The notes below the pieces were generated by a model, which saw only the letters and a list, made by a program, of their open reading frames with translations, ran no database searches and had not been told where the DNA came from. Of a stretch of DNA of 10,735 nucleotides, positions 1-5,872 are shown in pieces. The stretch lies in assembly GCA_046724395.1 (NCBI GenBank), contig JBKOWM010000143.1, positions 1 through 10,735 of the forward strand, in the 5' to 3' direction. Positions within the stretch are counted from its first letter, which is position 1. Each line of letters begins with the position of its first letter. A program made the position numbers and the translations under genes. This stretch comes from DATAEU01 sp046724395. Its GTDB lineage: Bacteria > Actinomycetota > UBA4738 > HRBIN12.

Positions 1-108
1 ATTCCAGGTGTTCACGAAGCGCTGCAGGACCTCCAGCGACCCAGGCGCCTTTGGCCTGCCTCCAGGCTCGATCTGCTCCCCAACCTGTCGCTTCTCGCGT
101 TCGTCCAT
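1..108 (-). CDS. CGNR/ABATE-type putative transcriptional regulator, N-terminal fragment
   Basis: The first 36 codons are visible; the rest lies beyond the left edge. Translation from the ATG at 108-106 has a charged N-terminus followed by the stretch PGSLEVLQRFVNTWN. This resembles the opening of DUF1470/ABATE proteins, where a helix reading roughly L-x-L-x-x-x-F-V-N-T precedes the body of the domain and a C-terminal CGNR zinc finger presumed to bind DNA. A purine-rich ribosome binding site (AAGGGGAGG) sits immediately upstream, only two bases from the ATG, which supports this start. The defining CGNR motif is outside the window, so the family call rests on the N-terminal motif alone. Its promoter should lie in 109-200 and may include the palindrome at 139-151. 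Confidence 0.55.
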   Translation of the reverse strand, partial: MDEREKRQVGEQIEPGGRPKAPGSLEVLQRFVNTWN

Positions 109-138
109 GACCTCCCCTTGACGCGGATGCGAGACCAG

Positions 139-151
139 CATAACGTTTATG
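139..151. promoter_or_regulatory. Palindrome CATAA-N3-TTATG upstream of the CGNR-type gene
   Basis: On the minus strand the sequence reads CATAAACGTTATG, with perfect five-base arms around a three-base centre. It lies 31 bases upstream of the ATG at 108 and is AT-rich in an otherwise GC-rich setting, so it could overlap the -10 region of that gene and act as an operator or autoregulatory site. No convincing -35 was identified. The function is inferred from position and symmetry only. Confidence 0.25.
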
Positions 152-340
152 ATGGTCATCGAAAAGAGCTTCGAGAAGAGCAAGGGCGACGACGACTTGA
201 TGCCGTTTTGGGACATCGAGAATCTTCGGCGTACGTCACGGCAGCTAGCGTCGAAGGCCGAGGTAGCGCGTGATATCGCCGGGTCACACGCGACGGAACG
301 CCTCGCCCGCCGACGGGCGGCCGAGCTGGGAGCGTCGCTT

Positions 341-451
341 CTACGCCGGCTGTTCTCTCGATCGAAGGGGCGTCCACACGCCCTCCCGGTCGAGGATGAA
401 GTCCAGCTCGAACGGCCGCGCGAGCACGATATCGGCCGTGTAGAGCGCCAC
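341..451 (-). CDS. Possible 36-residue small protein, unknown function
   Basis: A GTG at 451-449 is preceded by a good ribosome binding site (GAGGAG at 462-457, five-base spacer) and opens a 36-codon frame ending in TAG at 343-341. The product begins VALYTADIVLARPFELDF and continues with ILDREGVWTPL; its balanced acidic/hydrophobic composition is unlike the Arg/Ser-rich shadow frames around it. No family is recognised. It could be the start of a larger decayed gene, since the next 230 bases in the same direction hold no continuation I can identify, or a genuine microprotein. A GC hairpin (319-304) lies just downstream. The evidence is the RBS and composition only. Confidence 0.3.
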   Translation of the reverse strand: MALYTADIVLARPFELDFILDREGVWTPLRSREQPA

Positions 452-543
452 ACGAACTCCTCAGCCCGCGATCGCGGAAACGACCGCGGCGGTATTCGTG
501 TGGGAGACCGGTGACGGGATTGCGGACTTCGATGAGGTGACCC

Positions 544-985
544 ATGCAGTATGCCTTGCTCGGAAAGACGGGACTCCGCATCTCCAAGGCGTTCCTCGGC
601 GCGATGACGTTCGGCCAGGACCGTACGGTGGGAGCCCCGCGCGACGAATGCCGGCGGATGCCGGACGGTACGCCGATGCCGGCGGCAACGTAATCGATAC
701 GGCCGGGAGCTGCTGCCGAGCTGAATCGCTCGGCATGACTGTCGCGGCGTGGTCACCGCTCGGCGGCGGCGTCCTCTCGGGGAGGTACACACGTCAGCCA
801 GCTGGAGGGCAATCTGGGCGGCTCTCCAATGCGAGGTGCCGCCGGAGGCCGTTACCCGTCTGGAAGCGGCGACGGAGTTCGACGTCGGATCCCCGAGCGA
901 CTTCATCGCCGAAACCGCGCCATGGGTAGTACTCGGCGAGGCCGATCGAGTCGAGCGAGTTGGCGGATGGCGTGACAGTGGATAG
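544..985 (+). pseudogene. Aldo/keto reductase remnant with frameshifts and internal deletions
   Basis: The ATG at 544 follows a GAGGTG ribosome binding site and opens with MQYALLGKTGLRISKAFLGA then MTFGQD, the classic N-terminus of NAD(P)H-dependent aldo/keto reductases. The frame stops at 691-693. Family sequence resumes one frame over at about 669 with YADAGGNVIDTA, which implies a one-base loss near 668. It then jumps without about 140 residues to SLGMTVAAWSPLGGGVLSGR, the strand near the end of the barrel. A second deletion of about 90 residues leads to VSQLEGNLG (from 793) in the first frame, then VPPEAVTRLEAATEF through DFIAETAPW in the third frame, ending at TAG 983-985. The catalytic Tyr, Lys and His region is missing, so no functional enzyme can be made. 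An intact gene would be about 320-350 residues. Confidence 0.8.
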
Positions 986-1044
986 GCGGCCGATCTTGAA
1001 GCGTCGCATGCGCTCGAGAGTCGCGGACGGGGAAGGGGGAGGTC

Positions 1045-1902
1045 GTGAATGATGAAATCGCACTCAGCGATGACTTCGTCTCGCTGGCGGGTGGAACAAT
1101 GCATTTCGTCGACGCCGGACGCGGCGGCGACATCGTCCTGCTGCATGGATGGCCGGGGTTCTGGTTCGACTATCGCAAGGTGCTGCCACTCGCCGCACGG
1201 ATCGGGCGCTGCATCGCACCGGACTTCTTGGGATTCGGAAGCTCCGATCCTCCCGCCGGAGATCCGGTCGACGGCGCCGATGAAGAGGCGTTTGCTCGCG
1301 ACATCCTTGAGCTACTCGAGTCCGCCGAGATCGACTCTGCAATCGTTGTCGGCCACGACATCGGATCCGCGGTCGGCCCGGCGCTCGCAAGACTGGCACC
1401 CGAACGTGTCCAGGGGCTCGTGCTGATGAACCCAACGCACCCCTACATCGGCGCAAGGCGTCAAGCAGCCGACGCTCAGCAGGAGGCGTGGTATCAAGCC
1501 TTCCACCGGCTGCCCCTCGCCGAGCAGATGCTCGACGGCAATCGACGCCTACTGAAGATCTACCTGACGTACTTCTACGACCACTGGGCGGGACGCACAC
1601 GCATCACGCCGGACGATATGGAGGTCATCGTGGACGCCTATGCGCGACCGGGCGCGTTCGCCTCGAGCATATGCTGGTATCGAGCTCGAGCCGCGCGCCG
1701 AAGTCGCCCCGCCCCCACCACCGTCGACATCCCGACGATTGCCTTGTGGGGTGATCGCGACCCGATGCGACCGCTGGACCACCGAGAGGGGTTCGAGCGC
1801 GCATTTCCCCGATCCTCAAGCAGGGTGCTCCCCGGCATCGGCCACTTCGTCCCGTTCGAGGACCCGGACGCCGTCGTGCGGGCGATAGCGGAGTTCTTGT
1901 AG
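1045..1902 (+). CDS. Alpha/beta hydrolase, epoxide-hydrolase-like (285 aa)
   Basis: Start is GTG at 1045, directly after a very strong GGAAGGGGGAGG ribosome binding site. The 285-residue length fits bacterial epoxide hydrolases and related dehalogenases. Visible features are the oxyanion-hole motif HGWP (34-37), the nucleophile elbow GHDIGS with Asp105 in place of Ser, and a probable acid in GDRD (Asp237 or Asp239). The catalytic His is in GIGHF (His267). The cap domain has WYQAFHRLPLAEQM (Tyr150) and ICWYRA (Tyr212), matching the two cap tyrosines that position the epoxide oxygen in epoxide hydrolases. The inferred reaction is hydrolysis of a small epoxide through an aspartyl ester. Haloalkane or fluoroacetate dehalogenase activity is the alternative, but the paired tyrosines favour epoxide hydrolysis. 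No signal peptide, so cytoplasmic. It sits 59 bases after the aldo/keto reductase remnant and is intact, so it has outlived its neighbour. Confidence 0.88.
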   Translation: MNDEIALSDDFVSLAGGTMHFVDAGRGGDIVLLHGWPGFWFDYRKVLPLAARIGRCIAPDFLGFGSSDPPAGDPVDGADEEAFARDILELLESAEIDSAIVVGHDIGSAVGPALARLAPERVQGLVLMNPTHPYIGARRQAADAQQEAWYQAFHRLPLAEQMLDGNRRLLKIYLTYFYDHWAGRTRITPDDMEVIVDAYARPGAFASSICWYRARAARRSRPAPTTVDIPTIALWGDRDPMRPLDHREGFERAFPRSSSRVLPGIGHFVPFEDPDAVVRAIAEFL

Positions 1903-1920
1903 TAGGGGCTTATAGGGCAC

Positions 1921-1949
1921 GCCCGTCTGTGCTGAACAGAGGCACGGGC
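1921..1949. terminator. Bulged hairpin between convergent genes
   Basis: GCCCGT pairs with ACGGGC and the inner CTGT pairs with ACAG around a five-base loop; four unpaired bases lie on the 3' side. It falls in the gap between the convergent hydrolase (stop at 1902) and the AraC-type gene (stop at 2037), where a shared terminator is expected. There is no T-tract, so a factor-independent role is uncertain. Confidence 0.35.
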
Positions 1950-2036
1950 TGAGCCGACTCGTGGTGGCTCGCGGTCGAGGGGTCCAGCAATGAGCGCCGA
2001 CTTGCGTCGGCGACGTGGGACTCCTGATCGTACGAC

Positions 2037-2546
2037 TCAGGTACGCGCGCTTTGGAGGTAGCGTCCCGGCGTGAGGCCGACCATGCGCTTGAACTGCCGA
2101 GTGAGGTGCGCCTGGTCGCAGAAACCGACCTCCGCAGCGACCATAGCGATCGGCCACCCGGCTCTAAGGAGGGACTTGGCACGCCGTACTCGAACCTGCG
2201 TCTGGTACGCATGGGGGGTCATCCCCACAGCCCCGTGGAAGACTCGACAGAGATGGAAGGGGCTGAGGCCAGCGATCCCGGCCAGACCCTCCAAGGTCAC
2301 GTTCTGCGCTGCATGCTCCTCGAGGTACTCCCGACTCAGGCGGACGGCCCTGTGCTCCCGCCCAGGCACTCGCGCGTCCTCCGAAGACACCGTATGGCGG
2401 CCGACGAGCAATACGAGCGCCTGCAGGAGATAGCTCGCCCGCTCGAGGGCGCTCGATCCCGGCCGCTCCGAGAGTTGGTGGAACCGCATGAGACGAGACA
2501 CGACCTCCCGATCTCGTACGACATCGCCGCCGAACGCAGGCACCAT
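2037..2546 (-). CDS. AraC-family DNA-binding protein lacking its N-terminal sensor domain
   Basis: The C-terminal part is a full AraC/XylS double helix-turn-helix. Helix-turn-helix 1 is in NVTLEGLAGIAGLSPFHLCR, about residues 82-101. Helix-turn-helix 2 is in IAMVAAEVGFCDQAHLTRQF, about 133-152, followed by KRMVGLTPGRY. Ahead of it, residues 1-60 resemble the linker between an N-terminal AraC-binding (cupin) domain and the DNA-binding domain. The usual cupin of about 130-160 residues is absent. From the ATG at 2546 the protein is 169 residues. Upstream the reading frame stays open, but that DNA is the start of the decarboxylase gene on the other strand and does not encode a cupin in this direction. 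No good ribosome binding site precedes the ATG. It is either a truncated, possibly constitutive or dead regulator, or a true short form; its head-to-head position suggests a former role in controlling the neighbouring gene. Confidence 0.7.
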   Translation of the reverse strand: MVPAFGGDVVRDREVVSRLMRFHQLSERPGSSALERASYLLQALVLLVGRHTVSSEDARVPGREHRAVRLSREYLEEHAAQNVTLEGLAGIAGLSPFHLCRVFHGAVGMTPHAYQTQVRVRRAKSLLRAGWPIAMVAAEVGFCDQAHLTRQFKRMVGLTPGRYLQSART

Positions 2547-2563
2547 CGCGCTGTCTCGATCCC

Positions 2564-2571
2564 AAAAGGAG
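2564..2571 (+). promoter_or_regulatory. Ribosome binding site fixing the decarboxylase start
   Basis: AAAAGGAG ends eight bases before the ATG at 2580. The plus-strand frame is open far upstream, to 2052, because it runs antisense to the AraC-type gene. This site and the family's N-terminus together place the real start at 2580. Confidence 0.7.
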
Positions 2572-2579
2572 CCAAGTCC

Positions 2580-3965
2580 ATGCTGACCCACGATTGGGCG
2601 ACGCTGCTTACGGATGCCAGAAGGGAGGCGCTGGAGTTTCTCGAAGGCCTGCCCGGCCGGGAAATTCAGCCGTCGGCCAGTCTGTCGGAGCTTCGCGAGA
2701 GCTTCGGAGGTCCGCTTCCGGAGGGGCCCAGCGATCCGAGGGCGGTAGTCGCCGAACTGGGGAAGGCCGCCGACCGGGGGCTGCTCGCAACGGCCGGAGG
2801 GCGCTTCTTCGGCTTCGTCATGGGTGGGGCTCTTCCAGCCTCCGTTGGCGCCGAGTGGCTGACCGCGGCCTGGGATCAGTGCCCGGCATTCCACGCGCTC
2901 TCTCCGGCGGCGGCGGTTGCCGAGCAGGCGGCCGCGTCGTGGCTCCTCGACCTGTTCGATCTTCCCCGGCACGCCTCCGTGGGATTCGTAACGGGGACGC
3001 AGATGGCCCACTTCACGGGCTTGGCCGCCGGCCGGAACGCCGTCTTGCGCCGTGCCGGCTGGGACGTCGAGACAGACGGTTTGGTGGGTGCGCCACCCGT
3101 AAGTGTGCTGGCCGGGCGGGAACGGCATGTTACGGTCGATCGAGCCCTGCGGTTCCTGGGCCTCGGTACGGCCCGCCTTCGAGAGGTGGAGGCGGACGAG
3201 CAAGGGCGGATGCGGCCCGACGCGTTGGCCGCGGCGCTTCGCGACGTCGCCCAACCCATCGTCGTCTGCGCTCAGGTGGGCAACGTCAACAGTGGCGCCC
3301 TCGATCCCGTTGGCGAGATCTGCGAAATCGCCCACGAGCGGAGCGCATGGGTGCATGTCGACGGAGCGTTCGGGCTCTGGGCGGCTGCGAGCCCGTCCCT
3401 TCGTCCCCTGACCCGAGGGATGGAGCGAGCCGACTCGTGGGCCACGGACGCGCACAAATGGCTGAACGTCACCTACGACTCCGGCATCGCCATCTGCGCG
3501 CACCCGGACGCCCACCGCGCAGCGATGACGGCGGCGAGCGCCAGTTACTTTCCACAGGCCGGGGAGCGAGACGCCATGGAGTGGAACCCGGAGCTGGGGC
3601 GGCGGGCGCGCGGGTTTGCGCTGTGGGCGGCGTTACGTTCTCTGGGGCGCTTGGGGGTCGCCGATCTCGTCGACCGGTGCTGCTTGCTCGCCCGTCGATT
3701 CGCCGACGCCCTGGCGGCCACAAGCGGCATCAGCGTCCTCAACGATGTGGTCCTCAATCAGGTGCTGGTGCGCTTCGGCGACAACGATGAACTCACCCGC
3801 CGCGTCATCGCCGCGGTACAGCGAGATGGAACGTGCTGGATGGGCGGAGCCACGTGGCGAGGTAGGCATGTGATGCGGATCTCGGTCTCCAACTGGTCGA
3901 CCGACCAGGACGACGTGGACCGATCCGTTCAGGCCATCCTCCGATGCTACGCGAGCGAGCGGTGA
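2580..3965 (+). CDS. PLP-dependent group II (aromatic-L-amino-acid type) decarboxylase (461 aa)
   Basis: This is a fold-type I pyridoxal-phosphate enzyme of the Pfam pyridoxal-dependent decarboxylase family (aromatic amino acid, tyrosine and related decarboxylases). Visible landmarks are the phosphate-binding TGTQMA (138-143), His183 in GRERHVTVDRAL (the ring-stacking position), Asp261 in HVDGAFGLWA (pairs with the pyridine nitrogen) and the Schiff-base Lys293 in TDAHKWLN. The C-terminal small domain ends with RISVSNWST. The length of 461 residues fits bacterial members. The substrate cannot be read from sequence; an aromatic amino acid giving an arylamine is the family expectation. It is cytoplasmic and probably dimeric. 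It is transcribed divergently from the truncated AraC-type gene with only 33 bases between the two start codons, so its promoter must overlap that gene. A near-repeat (3948-3988) covers its stop codon. Confidence 0.92.
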   Translation: MLTHDWATLLTDARREALEFLEGLPGREIQPSASLSELRESFGGPLPEGPSDPRAVVAELGKAADRGLLATAGGRFFGFVMGGALPASVGAEWLTAAWDQCPAFHALSPAAAVAEQAAASWLLDLFDLPRHASVGFVTGTQMAHFTGLAAGRNAVLRRAGWDVETDGLVGAPPVSVLAGRERHVTVDRALRFLGLGTARLREVEADEQGRMRPDALAAALRDVAQPIVVCAQVGNVNSGALDPVGEICEIAHERSAWVHVDGAFGLWAAASPSLRPLTRGMERADSWATDAHKWLNVTYDSGIAICAHPDAHRAAMTAASASYFPQAGERDAMEWNPELGRRARGFALWAALRSLGRLGVADLVDRCCLLARRFADALAATSGISVLNDVVLNQVLVRFGDNDELTRRVIAAVQRDGTCWMGGATWRGRHVMRISVSNWSTDQDDVDRSVQAILRCYASER

Positions 3966-3988
3966 ACATTACGAGAGCGAGCGATGAA
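3948..3988 (+). repeat. Imperfect 19-bp direct repeat across the decarboxylase stop
   Basis: TACGCGAGCGAGCGGTGAA (3948-3966) is followed after three bases by TACGAGAGCGAGCGATGAA (3970-3988), 17 of 19 identical. The first copy contains the decarboxylase stop codon. The second contains an ATG (3984) opening a 14-codon frame that goes nowhere. It looks like a short tandem duplication of the gene end; no function is evident. Confidence 0.5.
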
Positions 3989-4064
3989 GTGGCCGTTCAC
4001 CAAGACACGCGCACGCAGGCAACCGTGACGACGGCAACGCCCGCCGCACGCGCTGCAACCGCCC

Positions 4065-5090
4065 TCAGAAGGAGAGCCGTTCCGCCAAGTACTTCAAGCT
4101 GATCGGGTACCGGTACTCGATCCCCATGTGTGTCGCGTCGAAGAGCTCGAAGAAGTAGTCGGTTACGCCCACATCGTCCAGGGCGCGTCGGAAGGCCTCG
4201 GCACCCAGGTCCAGGTAGAACTCGTCCTTCTTGCCCGCGTCGATGTAGATCGCGCGCATGGACCGAAGCTCGTCTGCGTGCTTGGACACCATCCGCACCG
4301 GATCCTTGTCCAGCCAGCGCTCCCAGATCTCCGGGATCAGCTCGCCGGTCGCCGTGTCGTATGGGAGGCGGACGGTGCCGTCTGCGTCGGTCGAGTAGCA
4401 GGCAGCCATGCACCAGTCATTCAGGAGATGTCCGTCGGAATCCTTCGACATCGCCGGGCGGCTGCGGAATTCCTTCCAGAAGTTGTCGAACGAACCGTCG
4501 TAGTCGTTGCGGAGCGCGCGGGCCGACTCGCGGAACTCAGGCAAATAACATGTCTCGAAGAGCGCATCGCCTGCGTGCGTTGCCAGTCCGGCCCAGAGAT
4601 CCGGCCGAAGCATCGGCACGACCATCGCGCCGTAGCCACCGCTGGACTTGCCCTGGATCCCGCGGTGCTGGCGATCCGCGAGCGTTCGGTATTTCCCGTC
4701 GACGAATGGAACGATCTCGTCGCACAGATACGTCAGGTAGTTGCCGGTGCCGGGAGAGTCAAGGAACTGGCTTCCTCCGAGCGACGTCCAACAATCGACC
4801 CAGACCACGATCACGGGCGGCGCCTCGCCGCGCGCGAACAGTTCGTCGGCGAGCTCGGGGAAATTCTTCCGAAACGCCGTTCGGTTCCGCCACATGTCGA
4901 GCTGCCCGGTGAGTCCCTGAATGATGTAGACACACGCGTACCGGCGATCGCGCTCGTCGCCGTAGCCAGGCGGCGTGTACACCCAGACCGGACGCTCGTG
5001 CGGATCCCCGAGCGGGTTTGCACGGAGCTGCTCGCTGACGAGCGTGTGCTCGTCGAACCGGCCCTTCAGGTCGAACGACCACGGCTCCAT
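4065..5090 (-). CDS. Esterase D/Antigen-85-like putative esterase (341 aa)
   Basis: This is an alpha/beta hydrolase of the putative-esterase family (PF00756; Esterase D, S-formylglutathione hydrolase and mycolyltransferase-like). From the ATG at 5090, landmarks are PVWVYTPPGY near residue 35, the nucleophile elbow GKSSGG (Ser149 in G-x-S-x-G), an acidic candidate in DAGKKDEF (Asp284 or Asp289) and the catalytic His321 in DATHMG. There is no obvious signal peptide or lipobox, so a cytoplasmic hydrolase is most likely; the natural ester is unknown. An upstream ATG at 5123 is in frame, but GAAGGAGGG lies about nine bases before 5090 and falls inside the longer version, so 5090 is chosen. It lies 85 bases downstream of the metallo-hydrolase on the same strand and may share its transcript. 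It converges with the decarboxylase. Confidence 0.88.
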   Translation of the reverse strand: MEPWSFDLKGRFDEHTLVSEQLRANPLGDPHERPVWVYTPPGYGDERDRRYACVYIIQGLTGQLDMWRNRTAFRKNFPELADELFARGEAPPVIVVWVDCWTSLGGSQFLDSPGTGNYLTYLCDEIVPFVDGKYRTLADRQHRGIQGKSSGGYGAMVVPMLRPDLWAGLATHAGDALFETCYLPEFRESARALRNDYDGSFDNFWKEFRSRPAMSKDSDGHLLNDWCMAACYSTDADGTVRLPYDTATGELIPEIWERWLDKDPVRMVSKHADELRSMRAIYIDAGKKDEFYLDLGAEAFRRALDDVGVTDYFFELFDATHMGIEYRYPISLKYLAERLSF

Positions 5091-5175
5091 CGCTAGAGGC
5101 CCTCCTTCGTTCGAACGGGTCATGACAGGTTACGACCGCGTGGTTGAACGGCGGATTCCGAGCGCTCCTCTTCTA

Positions 5176-5868
5176 TCAGGCGCGCTGCCAAACGCGCGCG
5201 TCGTGTGCGAAGTAGACGTTCGTTGGATCCAGCGACCGCAGCAGTTCCACCGAAGCGCGGTAGTCGGCTGGCAACGGTGCCGTAGCCGCGCCTGAGACAG
5301 CCGCGTCGGTAGCTCCCTCCCACTCGGCGTTCGACTGCACCGCTTGACCGGCGAGGACGATCGTTCCCTCTGGTGCATCGATCACAAGCGACTGGTGGCC
5401 CGGCGAGTGCCCGGGTGTTGGGATTAGCCGAAGTCCGGGTGCGACTTGGGACTCGCCCTCGAGCACTTCGTAGATCAAGTGTGGTGCATCGACCCATTCC
5501 ACAACTGTGTAGTCAGGCTCGTGCACCATCGCCCATTCGCGACGCTGCACGAAGATCGGGATGCCTTTCAACCGTACATTCTGACCGCTGTGATCGAAGT
5601 GCAGGTGGCAGTTCGCAGCGCCAGTGACCTCGGCGAGCGAGACCTGATGCTCCGCCAGGATATCCTCGATCGGTCGAGCTCTCGGTGAGAACTGGGAGTC
5701 GACGTCGGCGTTGCCGAACCCAGCGCCGTTGTCGAATAGGAACACGCCGTCGCGATGCACGACGGCATACGCGTACGACGGCCACCACTCTCGCCTCAAC
5801 AGCGTCTGCTCGTCGGCCGCCAACTTTACCTCGGATACGAGAAACGAAATCACGCGAACGTCGTCCAT
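5176..5868 (-). CDS. MBL-fold hydrolase of the N-acyl homoserine lactonase type (230 aa)
   Basis: This is a metallo-beta-lactamase-fold protein whose arrangement follows AHL lactonases (AiiA-like). It has the HxHxDH metal motif in CHLHFDHSGQN (His88, His90, Asp92, His93 from the ATG at 5868), His154 in TPGHSPGHQSL and the last ligand His222 in YFAHD. AHL lactonases normally carry an Asp in a G-D-A motif that bridges the two metals; here the matching segment is LAGQAVQS, with Gln175. This may reflect a subfamily or altered metal use, so lactonase activity (quorum quenching) is a family inference only. Start 5868 is preferred because MDDVRVISFL matches the family's first strand; an in-frame ATG at 5943 would add a basic 25-residue tail. 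Neither start has a strong ribosome binding site. No signal peptide. Confidence 0.85.
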   Translation of the reverse strand: MDDVRVISFLVSEVKLAADEQTLLRREWWPSYAYAVVHRDGVFLFDNGAGFGNADVDSQFSPRARPIEDILAEHQVSLAEVTGAANCHLHFDHSGQNVRLKGIPIFVQRREWAMVHEPDYTVVEWVDAPHLIYEVLEGESQVAPGLRLIPTPGHSPGHQSLVIDAPEGTIVLAGQAVQSNAEWEGATDAAVSGAATAPLPADYRASVELLRSLDPTNVYFAHDARVWQRA

Positions 5869-5872
5869 CGTC

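Larger units (their letters stand above)
109..543. other. Gene-poor divergent region
   Basis: This stretch separates the leftward CGNR-type gene from the rightward aldo/keto reductase remnant. All long open frames across it have compositions typical of antisense or random high-GC frames (Arg/Ser/Pro-rich, no recognisable motif). Apart from the palindrome at 139-151, a possible 36-codon ORF at 341-451 and a small GC hairpin at 304-319 (CGCCCG, four-base loop, CGGGCG), nothing supportable was seen. It may hold further decayed coding sequence, like the neighbouring 544-985. Confidence 0.5.

Noticed and set aside
2473..2481. A further GGTTCCACC-type site (minus strand) resembling the duplicated element
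   Set aside because: It encodes part of the AraC-type protein (the RFHQL stretch), lacks the second TTCCAC at 12 bases and has no associated -10 box.
2052..2579. N-terminal extension of the decarboxylase frame upstream of 2580
   Set aside because: It is antisense to the conserved AraC helix-turn-helix region, has shadow-type composition, and a clear RBS with the family's own N-terminus marks 2580.
2547..3515. Long N-terminal part of the minus-strand frame leading into the AraC domain
   Set aside because: Antisense to the decarboxylase and without cupin or other sensor motifs; open only because of high GC.
2594..3790. 398-codon plus-strand frame inside the decarboxylase
   Set aside because: Arg/Gly-rich shadow of the real frame; no motifs, while the overlapping frame has all PLP-enzyme signatures.
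4128..5096. 322-codon plus-strand frame antisense to the esterase
   Set aside because: Mirror of the esterase frame; no recognisable domain and no RBS.
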